Source: Gammaproteobacteria bacterium
GTDB lineage: Bacteria > Pseudomonadota > Gammaproteobacteria > Steroidobacterales > GCA-2729495
NCBI GenBank assembly: GCA_023383735.1
Contig: JAHDYN010000072.1
Span: forward strand, 1-7,781
Direction: 5' to 3'
Length of the DNA: 7,781 nt
Below the pieces are notes generated by a model. That model did no database searches, had not been told where the DNA came from, and saw only the letters and a program-made list of their open reading frames with translations. Position 1 is the first letter of the stretch. Each line of letters begins with the position of its first letter. Positions 1 to 4,750 of the stretch are shown piece by piece. The position numbers and the translations under genes are program-made.

Positions 1-156
1 GCTTCCCTCACCGACAGCGAGCGAGCCGACGTGTCGCCCCGGATGGAGAGCCTGCCCGCCGGCGGTGATGGATTCATCGCCGTTATTGGCATCGTGTTCC
101 TCGTGCTGATGATTCTCGAGTTCACGGGCGTCATCGATATCTTCAAGAAGGCCTAG
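1..156 (+). CDS. PA2779 family protein, C-terminal part (5' truncated by window edge)
   Basis: Frame 1 is open from the first base to a TAG at 154-156 and gives 51 C-terminal residues. It has a hydrophilic stretch, then LPAGGDG (residues 18-24), one hydrophobic helix (about 25-39) and a short tail ending VIDIFKKA. A Leu-Pro-Ala-Gly-Gly-Asp motif just before a single C-terminal membrane helix and a short Phe/Asp-containing tail is what I remember of the PA2779 family, named after a Pseudomonas aeruginosa protein of unknown function. Full-length members are about 120-130 residues with an N-terminal signal segment, which would lie to the left of this window. In Pseudomonas the gene sits beside a PA2778-type cysteine peptidase; no such peptidase follows here, so if present it would be upstream. 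The function is unknown. A strong hairpin lies directly behind the stop. Confidence 0.72.
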   Translation, partial: ASLTDSERADVSPRMESLPAGGDGFIAVIGIVFLVLMILEFTGVIDIFKKA

Positions 157-162
157 CTTTCT

Positions 163-205
163 CCGGGCTGCTGCGGGCGCCGCAATGGCGCCTGCCGCAG
201 CCCGG
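163..205 (+). terminator. Long GC-rich hairpin after the PA2779-family gene
   Basis: The arms at 163-181 and 187-205 enclose a 5-nt loop (GCAAT). CCGGGCTGC pairs with GCAGCCCGG on the outside and GGCGCC pairs with GGCGCC on the inside. A 4-nt internal region between them contains two mismatches, so 17 of 19 positions pair. It begins 6 nt after the stop codon at 154-156 and ends 12 nt before the SD of the next gene. No T-tract follows (TCCAGATGACC), so it may be an imperfect intrinsic terminator, a processing or stability stem, or an attenuating element that lowers expression of the small genes behind it. Confidence 0.6.
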
Positions 206-230
206 TCCAGATGACCCGGAGGTCATACCC

Positions 231-380
231 ATGCTCGAAACGATTGCCGTAATCCTCATCGTCCTCTGGCTGCTGGGGATCGTGAGCTCATACACCATGG
301 GCGGATTCATTCACATCCTGCTGGTCATCGCGCTCGTCGTCATCTTGCTGCGTGTGATCCGGGGTCGGGGGGTTCTGTAG
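231..380 (+). CDS. lmo0937-family small membrane protein
   Basis: This 49-residue ORF is preceded by a clean GGAGG (218-222) 8 nt before the ATG. The protein is almost entirely hydrophobic. Helix one is about residues 5-18 (IAVILIVLWLLGIV), a short turn SSYTMGG follows (19-25), helix two is about 26-43, and the tail is basic (RVIRGRG). The layout M-L-x-T-I-A-V-I-L-I-x-L-W-L-L-G followed by YTMGGFIHILLVIA matches what I know of the lmo0937 / DUF5670 family, about 50 residues long and of unknown function; stress-associated expression has been suggested for small proteins of this kind. The stop TAG (378-380) directly abuts the ATG of the next small membrane gene, so the two are probably co-translated. 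Confidence 0.85.
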   Translation: MLETIAVILIVLWLLGIVSSYTMGGFIHILLVIALVVILLRVIRGRGVL

Positions 381-602
381 ATGGACGCCATGCGCATTAC
401 CGCCGTCGCGTTGCTGGTGGCCGGCGTGCTGGCCCTCGTGTACGGGAACTTCAGCTACACGAAGGAGACCCATGAAGCGAAGATCGGATCTCTCGAGTTG
501 TCGGTGACGGACCGGGAAACGGTCAATATTCCCGCCTGGGCGGGGATCGCCGCGATAGTCGCGGGCGGTGGCCTGCTGATATTCGGCGGCAGAAAGATCT
601 AG
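381..602 (+). CDS. Small two-helix membrane protein (hypothetical, DUF3185-like)
   Basis: The 73-residue protein has an N-terminal hydrophobic helix (about 5-22), a polar central loop (about 23-49, with YTKETHEAKIG, an LELSV strand and DRETVNIP), a second helix (about 51-69) and the basic end GGRKI. Short proteins of this pattern, with a Tyr-Thr-x-Glu-Thr-His motif and an x-Val-Asn-Ile-Pro element before the second helix, recur in proteobacteria and acidobacteria as uncharacterised membrane proteins, sometimes labelled DUF3185-like. I do not know a function. The ATG at 381 follows the previous stop with no gap, and a G-run at 367-372 could serve as SD. A second in-frame ATG at 390 (MRITAV) is an equally plausible start and would match the more usual N-terminus. 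Coupling to the gene before it is likely. Confidence 0.75.
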   Translation: MDAMRITAVALLVAGVLALVYGNFSYTKETHEAKIGSLELSVTDRETVNIPAWAGIAAIVAGGGLLIFGGRKI

Positions 603-663
603 TTACGGTGGCCAGGCTCCTGGCCTGGTCCCGCGCGATCATCTGCTTGCCAGCGCACATGCC

Positions 664-700
664 GCAGCGCCGGCTGTGTACGTCAGCGTACAGACGCTGC
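664..700 (+). other. Compound stem-loop in the 603-763 intergenic region
   Basis: An outer stem GCAGCG (664-669) / CGCTGC (695-700) encloses an inner perfect stem TGTACG (677-682) / CGTACA (687-692) with loop TCAG. A separate small hairpin, GGCCAG (610-615) / CTGGCC (620-625), lies just after the previous gene. The intergenic region has no convincing -35/-10 pair and no T-tract, so whether it terminates, regulates or protects mRNA is unknown. The frame of the next gene stays open back to a GTG at 608, but that extension lacks an SD and is rich in Arg, Ser and Cys, so I treat this stretch as non-coding. Confidence 0.4.
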
Positions 701-763
701 AGCTCACGGCGCCCATCCTTCATAAGCAGATCAACCGAATTGCAGTCCTTCCTGGAGAACCTT

Positions 764-1165
764 ATGCGTATCCCCTCCCGAACCCACGTTGGCCCGCGCC
801 TCGGCAGCGCTGTCGCACTCGCCAGCGTGATCCTGCTGGCAAGCGCCTGTGCATCGACGCCGCTCGCGCCGACGCGGTCGCTGGATGCCGCCCGCACCGC
901 CGTCAGCAACGCCGAAAAAGGCGAAGCCGGACGCTATGCCCAGCCAGAGATGAGCGCGGCCCGCGACAAGCTTGCAGCGGCCGACGTTGCTGCAGCACGC
1001 GAGAACATGGTCGCTGCAGAACGGCTCAGTGAAGAGGCGCGAGTGGACGCCGAGCTGGCCGCCGCCAAGACCGCCGCGGCGAAGGCCGATGCCGTCAACA
1101 AGCAAATGCGCGTGGGCAGTGAAGCCCTCAGCGATGAAATGCAACGCGCAGGAGAGCAACAATGA
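764..1165 (+). CDS. DUF4398-type outer-membrane lipoprotein
   Basis: The 133-residue protein has an N-terminal basic/hydrophobic signal (residues 1-28) and a lipobox-like LASAC with the lipidated Cys at 29. The +2 residue is Ala, so Lol sorting to the outer membrane is predicted. The mature part is Ala/Glu/Lys-rich and fully helical in character: SLDAARTAVSNAEKGEAGRYAQPEMSAARDKL corresponds to the DUF4398 repeat pattern (paired helices with A-x-x-A-[IV] and a YAP/YAQ-PE-[LM] turn). The remainder reads as a coiled coil. The ATG at 764 is chosen because GGAG (754-757) lies 6 nt upstream and the signal peptide starts there. Its TGA (1163-1165) overlaps the ATG of the next gene as ATGA, which indicates translational coupling to a second DUF4398 lipoprotein carrying an OmpA domain. 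The exact role is unknown; an envelope structural role is inferred. Confidence 0.82.
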   Translation: MRIPSRTHVGPRLGSAVALASVILLASACASTPLAPTRSLDAARTAVSNAEKGEAGRYAQPEMSAARDKLAAADVAAARENMVAAERLSEEARVDAELAAAKTAAAKADAVNKQMRVGSEALSDEMQRAGEQQ

Positions 1166-2034
1166 ATACCGGAATTCCTGGTCGTATCCGTAACGGCAAG
1201 GCGCTTGGCGCTGCTGCCGCTTTATCCCTGGTGCTGGCAGGCTGTGCCAGTGCGCCGCTGCCGCCGCCTGGCGCTGCCGAGGCTCGCAGCAAGCTGACCC
1301 GTCTCCAGTCGGATCCAAATCTCGCGACACGCGCGCCGACGGCGCTCAAGGATGCCGAGGCCGCTGTGAATACCGCTGAGCTGCCGGTATCGAAAGCCGA
1401 AGCAGAACTGGGCGCACACCGCGTCTACATCGCGGACCGCAAGGTAGAGATCGCGATGGCCCAGGCCTCGACGCGCTACGCCGAGGACCAGCGTGCGAAG
1501 TTCGCCAGCGAGCGGGACAAGGCGCGTCTTGATGCGCGGACCCAGGAAGCGGACGCGGCGAAGCTTGATGCGAGCAGGGCCCGGAGTGAAGCTGACGCAG
1601 CTGCCGGGAAGGCAGCAGAACTGCAGCGGCAGATCGCTGCGCTGGAGGCGGAGGCTACGGACCGCGGTCTGGTGTTGACCCTGGGTGACGTTCTCTTTGC
1701 AACCGGCAAGTCCGAGGTCAAGGTCGGCGCCATGAGCAACCTCAACAAGCTGGTCGTGTTCCTCAATAGCTATCCGGAGCGGAGTGTCCAGATCGAAGGC
1801 CATACGGACAGCGTCGGCAGTGAGGATTCCAACCAGGGATTGTCGCAGCGGCGCGCCGAGTCGGTGAGAGCGTATCTGGTGCAGCAGGGCATTGCCGCTA
1901 ATCGCCTGACTGCGGTGGGCCTGGGCGAGAACCAGCCCGTGGCCAGCAACGATACTCAGAGCGGCCGCCAGCAGAATCGCCGCGTCGTGGCGATCATCGA
2001 CAATCCGGCACCGGCCACCGCGTCGAGCAAGTAG
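1162..2034 (+). CDS. DUF4398/OmpA-like domain lipoprotein (peptidoglycan-binding)
   Basis: The 290-residue lipoprotein has a signal peptide with lipobox LAGC (Cys28) and Ala at +2, so the outer membrane is predicted. Residues about 36-100 resemble DUF4398 (AEARSKLTRLQSDPNLATRAP, then alternating helices). Residues about 100-168 are a charged Ala-rich coiled coil, a likely periplasmic spacer. Residues about 170-281 are an OmpA C-terminal domain: LTLGDVLFATGKSEV, the signature GHTDSVGS (213-220), LSQRRAESVRAYL (227-239), and the closing QQNRRVVAII. Asp216 and Arg231, spaced 15 apart as in E. coli OmpA, are the residues expected to hold the diaminopimelate of peptidoglycan. AGGAG (1150-1154) lies 7 nt before the ATG, inside the previous gene. 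It probably tethers the outer membrane to the cell wall. Confidence 0.92.
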   Translation: MNTGIPGRIRNGKALGAAAALSLVLAGCASAPLPPPGAAEARSKLTRLQSDPNLATRAPTALKDAEAAVNTAELPVSKAEAELGAHRVYIADRKVEIAMAQASTRYAEDQRAKFASERDKARLDARTQEADAAKLDASRARSEADAAAGKAAELQRQIAALEAEATDRGLVLTLGDVLFATGKSEVKVGAMSNLNKLVVFLNSYPERSVQIEGHTDSVGSEDSNQGLSQRRAESVRAYLVQQGIAANRLTAVGLGENQPVASNDTQSGRQQNRRVVAIIDNPAPATASSK

Positions 2035-2075
2035 CCGCTGAAGTTTTTTTACCCGATTCCCAAGGAGAACATTCG

Positions 2076-2621
2076 ATGCGACCGATCAAGAGAAACCTGA
2101 TAACACTCGGTGTCGTTGCTGCCCTGGCGGGCAACGCATGGGCGACCGAGTCTGCCCCCCGCACCGTGGGTGTCGTTATCGACGATGCGGCCATCACGAC
2201 CAGCATCAAGACCAAGCTGACCCTCGAGAAGGACACCAAGGCCCGGCAGATCAACGTGGAGACCCAGAAGGGCATCGTCCAGCTGAACGGCTTCGTGGAT
2301 TCCAGCGCGGCGCGCAGCGAGGCGGAGAAGATCGCTGCCGGCACTGATGGCGTCAAGCAGGTGCGCAACAACCTGGAAGTCCGCTCTGCGGACCGGCCCG
2401 CCGGCGAAGTCGTTGACGACGCCATGATCACCGGCAAGGTCGAGGCTGCCCTGGTCGCAGACAAGCGCACCAGCGCCCTGCGCGTGGACATCGAGACCCA
2501 CGAGGGTGAAGTGCAGCTGAGCGGCTTCGCCAGGAACCAGGCCGAAAAAGATGCCGCTGCCGCTGTCGCGCGCGCTGTGACCGGCGTGCGGAAGGTCACG
2601 AACTCGATCGACGTCCGATAA
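2076..2621 (+). CDS. Periplasmic protein with two BON domains (OsmY-like)
   Basis: The 181-residue protein starts with a Sec signal peptide (basic MRPIKR, hydrophobic core, probable cleavage after Ala23 in NAWA|TES). Two BON domains follow: about 36-103 (DDAAITTSIKTKL ... INVETQKGIVQLNGFV ... VKQVRNNLEV) and about 114-181 (DDAMITGKVEAAL ... VDIETHEGEVQLSGFA ... VRKVTNSIDV). Both share the DD-A-x-I-T start, the central VQL-x-GF glycine turn and the hydrophobic V-x-x-V-x-N end, consistent with internal duplication. E. coli OsmY has the same two-BON layout and length class; such domains bind phospholipid or support outer-membrane protein folding and resist osmotic shock. A perfect AAGGAG (2062-2067) lies 8 nt before the ATG. 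The gene follows the OmpA-like gene by 41 nt, containing a T7 run (2044-2050) without a visible stem, so read-through into one transcript seems possible. Confidence 0.9.
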   Translation: MRPIKRNLITLGVVAALAGNAWATESAPRTVGVVIDDAAITTSIKTKLTLEKDTKARQINVETQKGIVQLNGFVDSSAARSEAEKIAAGTDGVKQVRNNLEVRSADRPAGEVVDDAMITGKVEAALVADKRTSALRVDIETHEGEVQLSGFARNQAEKDAAAAVARAVTGVRKVTNSIDVR

Positions 2622-2634
2622 CCGGAGCCGGGGT

Positions 2635-2646
2635 ATGGGCAGATGA
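2635..2646 (+). other. Three-codon leader ORF overlapping the start of the HKD lipoprotein gene
   Basis: ATG GGC AGA TGA encodes Met-Gly-Arg. GGAG (2624-2627) is 7 nt before this ATG, a normal spacing, but 15 nt before the ATG of the main gene at 2643. The leader's TGA overlaps the main ATG as ATGA. Ribosomes could therefore initiate on the leader and re-initiate on the main gene. The elements are read directly; use in the cell is inferred. Confidence 0.4.
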
Positions 2647-4049
2647 ACTTGCCCATTCCCTGGTCCCTGTCGCGCCTCCCGGCGCTGGCGTGCTTCGCGT
2701 GGCTCAGCTTGGTCGCGGCCTGCAGTTCCCTGCCGACCATCACGCCGGACATGGCGCACAGCCCGCCGGCGGCAGTGACCGTTGACGGTACCCGCGGTCC
2801 GCTTTCGGCCAGCCGCAGCAAGGCCATCATCGACAGGCTGAAAAGCGGCGGCGATGAAACGAATATCTTCGACGTCCATATGGCGATCGAGGAGGCCATT
2901 TCCGGCAGCCCGCTGACCGCCGGCAACAAGGTTGAGCTGCTGCAGGACGGGCCGAGCACCTACCAGGCGATGACGGCCGCCATCGAGTCTGCGCAAGACT
3001 CCATCAACATGGAGACCTACATCTTCCAGGATGATGAGGTCGGCCAGCGTTTCGCAGCAGCACTGATCGCCAGGCAGCAGCAGGGCGTACAGGTCAACCT
3101 GATCCGCGACAGTTTTGGCACCCTGAGCACGCCGACCGCGTTTTTCCAAACGCTCGTGGATGCCGGGATCAATGTGCTGGAGTACAACCCGGTCAACCCC
3201 TTGTCGACCGTGAAGGCCGGCTGGGACCTCAATCAGCGCGATCACCGCAAGTTGCTGATCATCGATGGGCGTATCGCCTTTCTCGGCGGCATCAACATCA
3301 GCAGTGTCTATTCTGGCGGGTCATTCAGCCAGCGCTCCAAAGTGCGGCCTGACGGCCAGTTGCCGTGGCGCGACACCGACATCAGCCTGATGGGCCCTGT
3401 CGTCGGAGAGCTGCAGAAGCTGTTCATCGAAACCTGGGAAAAACAGGACGGCAAACCGCTCGCAGCGCGCAACTATTACCCCACAGCGCATGTTGAAGGC
3501 AGTTCGGTCGTGCGTGCCATTGGCAGTTCGCCGGACGAGGACTACAGCCTGATATACGCCACGCTGATCTCGGCCCTGCGCAGTGCCCAGACCGAGATCT
3601 GCCTCACCAACGCCTACTTCGTGCCGGACCGGCAGTTGCTGGATGCCCTGAAAGAGGCGGTTGCGCGGGGCGTGGACGTGAAGCTGGTGGTGCCGGCCAG
3701 TACTGATTCCTGGCTGGTGTTCCACGCCGGTCGCTCCCATTACAAGGAATTGCTGAAGGCCGGGGTCAAGCTGTACGAGCGCCGCGATGCCCTGCTGCAT
3801 GTCAAGACCGCGGTGATTGACGGCGTGTGGTCCACGGTTGGTTCAACCAACCTGGACTGGCGCAGCTTCCTGCACAACCAGGAGGTCAACATCGTCGTGC
3901 TTGGCGACGGGTTTGGCGACAGGATGCGGGCGGTCTTCGCGGATGACGTGGCGAAATCGGAGGCGATCACGCTCGAGACGTGGAAGCGTCGCTCGATTGG
4001 CGTGAGGATCCAGGAGGCCTTCGCCCGAATCTGGGAATACTGGCTTTAA
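2643..4049 (+). CDS. Lipoprotein phospholipase D-family protein, cardiolipin synthase B-like
   Basis: The 468-residue protein has a signal with lipobox VAAC (Cys27; Ser at +2, so outer membrane predicted) and an N-terminal extension of about 65 residues before the catalytic halves. The first HKD motif is HRKLLIID (His201, Lys203, Asp208) with GGIN (215-218). The second is HVKTAVID (His386, Lys388, Asp393) with GSTN (400-403). Other ClsB-like elements are KVELLQDG (96-103), the METYIFQDDEVGQ segment (123-135), LTNAYFVP (321-328) and the HAGRSHYKELLKAGVKLYER region (361-380). Order and spacing match cardiolipin synthase B more than ClsA (no paired N-terminal membrane helices) or ClsC. Such enzymes join or exchange phosphatidyl groups via a phospho-histidine; phospholipase activity is the alternative. 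A lipid anchor would place the active site in the periplasm. The gene is 21 nt after the BON gene, with a leader ORF overlapping its start. ATG 2643 is the first in-frame start after an in-frame TAA. Confidence 0.88.
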   Translation: MNLPIPWSLSRLPALACFAWLSLVAACSSLPTITPDMAHSPPAAVTVDGTRGPLSASRSKAIIDRLKSGGDETNIFDVHMAIEEAISGSPLTAGNKVELLQDGPSTYQAMTAAIESAQDSINMETYIFQDDEVGQRFAAALIARQQQGVQVNLIRDSFGTLSTPTAFFQTLVDAGINVLEYNPVNPLSTVKAGWDLNQRDHRKLLIIDGRIAFLGGINISSVYSGGSFSQRSKVRPDGQLPWRDTDISLMGPVVGELQKLFIETWEKQDGKPLAARNYYPTAHVEGSSVVRAIGSSPDEDYSLIYATLISALRSAQTEICLTNAYFVPDRQLLDALKEAVARGVDVKLVVPASTDSWLVFHAGRSHYKELLKAGVKLYERRDALLHVKTAVIDGVWSTVGSTNLDWRSFLHNQEVNIVVLGDGFGDRMRAVFADDVAKSEAITLETWKRRSIGVRIQEAFARIWEYWL

Positions 4050-4233
4050 ACCGTGCGGCGGGAGGCGCCTTCGTGCCGCTCTGCTCGCTGGCCGCAGCGC
4101 CGCAGTACGCTGCCGCCCGGACGGCCGACATATCGGGCCACCATTTGCGTTAGCTGCCCTCGAATTCGTCGTCCTTGAGACCTGCGGTCTCGTACCAACA
4201 AAAAAAGCCCCGAATAAGCCAAATATGCCAAAC

Positions 4234-4243
4234 CCGGTACCGG
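4234..4243. promoter_or_regulatory. Perfect 10-bp palindrome upstream of the small secreted protein gene
   Basis: CCGGTACCGG is a perfect dyad lying directly upstream of the candidate -35 of the next gene, a position suited to a regulator. At 10 bp it can also arise by chance in GC-rich DNA, and no regulator gene is nearby. Confidence 0.2.
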
Positions 4244-4247
4244 CTGG

Positions 4248-4276
4248 TTCGCCCGCGGCCGAGGCTGCGGCATAAT
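4248..4276 (+). promoter_or_regulatory. Candidate sigma-70-type promoter for the small secreted protein gene
   Basis: CATAAT (4271-4276) matches the -10 consensus at five of six positions. The best-placed -35, TTCGCC (4248-4253, spacer 17), is weak. It lies about 45 nt before the start codon at 4322, leaving a plausible short leader. It is the most AT-rich -10-like hexamer in this stretch of GC-rich DNA. Confidence 0.4.
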
Positions 4277-4321
4277 CAGTCATCGTGGATAACAATCGTT
4301 CTCAACCGGAGGCCCCGCGCC

Positions 4322-4666
4322 ATGCAGAAATTCATGATGACCGCCGTACTCGGTGTTGCATTTGCCCTGTCAAACCCCGCCGCAGCCGCCTGCGAATACC
4401 CGGCTGACGTTGCGCTCCCGGATGGCGCGAAGGCCACCGAGGCGGAAATGAACGCCGCTGCGGCGGTGGTAAAGAAGTACATTGCCGACATGGACGCCTA
4501 CATGGCCTGCCTGGATGCCGAACAGGTGGCCTTGCCGGTCGAGGAGCAGACGCCGGAAGCCAAAGCCATGCACGTCAAGCGGCACAACGCGGCCGTCGAT
4601 GCGGAAGAGGCCATCGCCGCACGCTTCAATGACCAGGTCCGGGCGTACAAGGCGGCCAACAAGTAA
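4322..4666 (+). CDS. Small secreted protein with two cysteines (unknown function)
   Basis: The 114-residue ORF begins with a signal peptide (MQKFMMTAVLGVAFALS) and probable cleavage after the Ala run at 20-23, just before Cys24. The mature protein of about 91 residues starts CEYPADVALPDGAKATEAEM, continues with a helix VVKKYIADMDAYMACLDAE (Cys63) and ends in a charged helix. Cys24 and Cys63 are the only cysteines after the signal and could form a disulfide in the periplasm. The pattern C-x-x-P...P-D-G-x-x-A, then V-K-x-Y...Y-x-x-C-L-x-x-E recurs in short gammaproteobacterial hypothetical proteins I have seen, but I know no named family or function. The sequence before Cys24 (AAAA) is not a lipobox. 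The start at 4322 is supported by GGAGG (4308-4312) 9 nt upstream and by the signal peptide. It is probably its own transcription unit ahead of mdh. Confidence 0.8.
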   Translation: MQKFMMTAVLGVAFALSNPAAAACEYPADVALPDGAKATEAEMNAAAAVVKKYIADMDAYMACLDAEQVALPVEEQTPEAKAMHVKRHNAAVDAEEAIAARFNDQVRAYKAANK

Positions 4667-4691
4667 GCGCATCTGGACCAGGTCTGCAGTC

Positions 4692-4720
4692 TGGTTCGAC
4701 CGCACCCCGGCAGGTAAAAT
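4692..4720 (+). promoter_or_regulatory. Candidate mdh promoter
   Basis: TAAAAT (4715-4720) is a good -10 hexamer, 30 nt before the mdh start codon. Upstream, TGGTTC (4692-4697, spacer 17) is a poor -35, so activation or an extended contact may be needed. The same CTGGTTCG-x-CCGC string (4691-4703) also occurs in the promoter region of the preceding gene (4244-4256). Confidence 0.4.
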
Positions 4721-4750
4721 CCGCGCCCCGCAAACAGGAATCGAAGTCTC

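Larger units (their letters stand above)
4050..4321 (+). other. Intergenic region with small dyads and an A-tract, no gene seen
   Basis: These 272 nt contain several short hairpins: GCAGCG (4094-4099) / CGCTGC (4108-4113), and GAGACC (4177-4182) / GGTCTC (4186-4191) with loop TGC. Then comes an A-tract followed by GCCCCG (about 4200-4212). This reads like the left half of a bidirectional terminator whose right arm (CGGGGC plus T-tract) is missing. A short AT-richer patch follows, with the direct repeat GCCAAA-TAT-GCCAAA (4218-4232). There is no clear terminator for the HKD lipoprotein gene. A frame open from 4175 into the next gene lacks an SD and has an Arg-rich non-family N-terminus, so I reject it as coding. 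Regulatory parts near the right end are listed separately. Confidence 0.5.

Noticed and set aside
608..763. N-terminal extension of the DUF4398 lipoprotein frame starting at GTG 608 or ATG 659
   Set aside because: There is no SD before these starts, the composition is Arg/Ser/Cys-rich, and it would bury the signal peptide that begins at ATG 764, which has its own GGAG.
2035..2075. T7 run at 2044-2050 as an intrinsic terminator after the OmpA-like gene
   Set aside because: No stable stem precedes the T-run, and the next gene follows immediately with its SD, so termination is not supported.
2049..3245. Long minus-strand frame of 398 codons across the BON and HKD genes
   Set aside because: It lies antisense to two well-recognised genes, has no recognisable domain and arises from GC-rich codon bias.
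4287..4296. GGATAACAAT resembles part of the E. coli lac operator
   Set aside because: Only a half-site-length match, no dyad partner and no LacI-type gene or sugar gene nearby; most likely coincidence.
4175..4321. Upstream start for the small secreted protein
   Set aside because: The Arg-rich extension has no SD and would place the signal peptide internally; ATG 4322 has GGAGG at proper spacing.
4691..4720. GGTTCGACC looked like a tRNA T-loop
   Set aside because: No acceptor, D or anticodon stems could be fitted around it.
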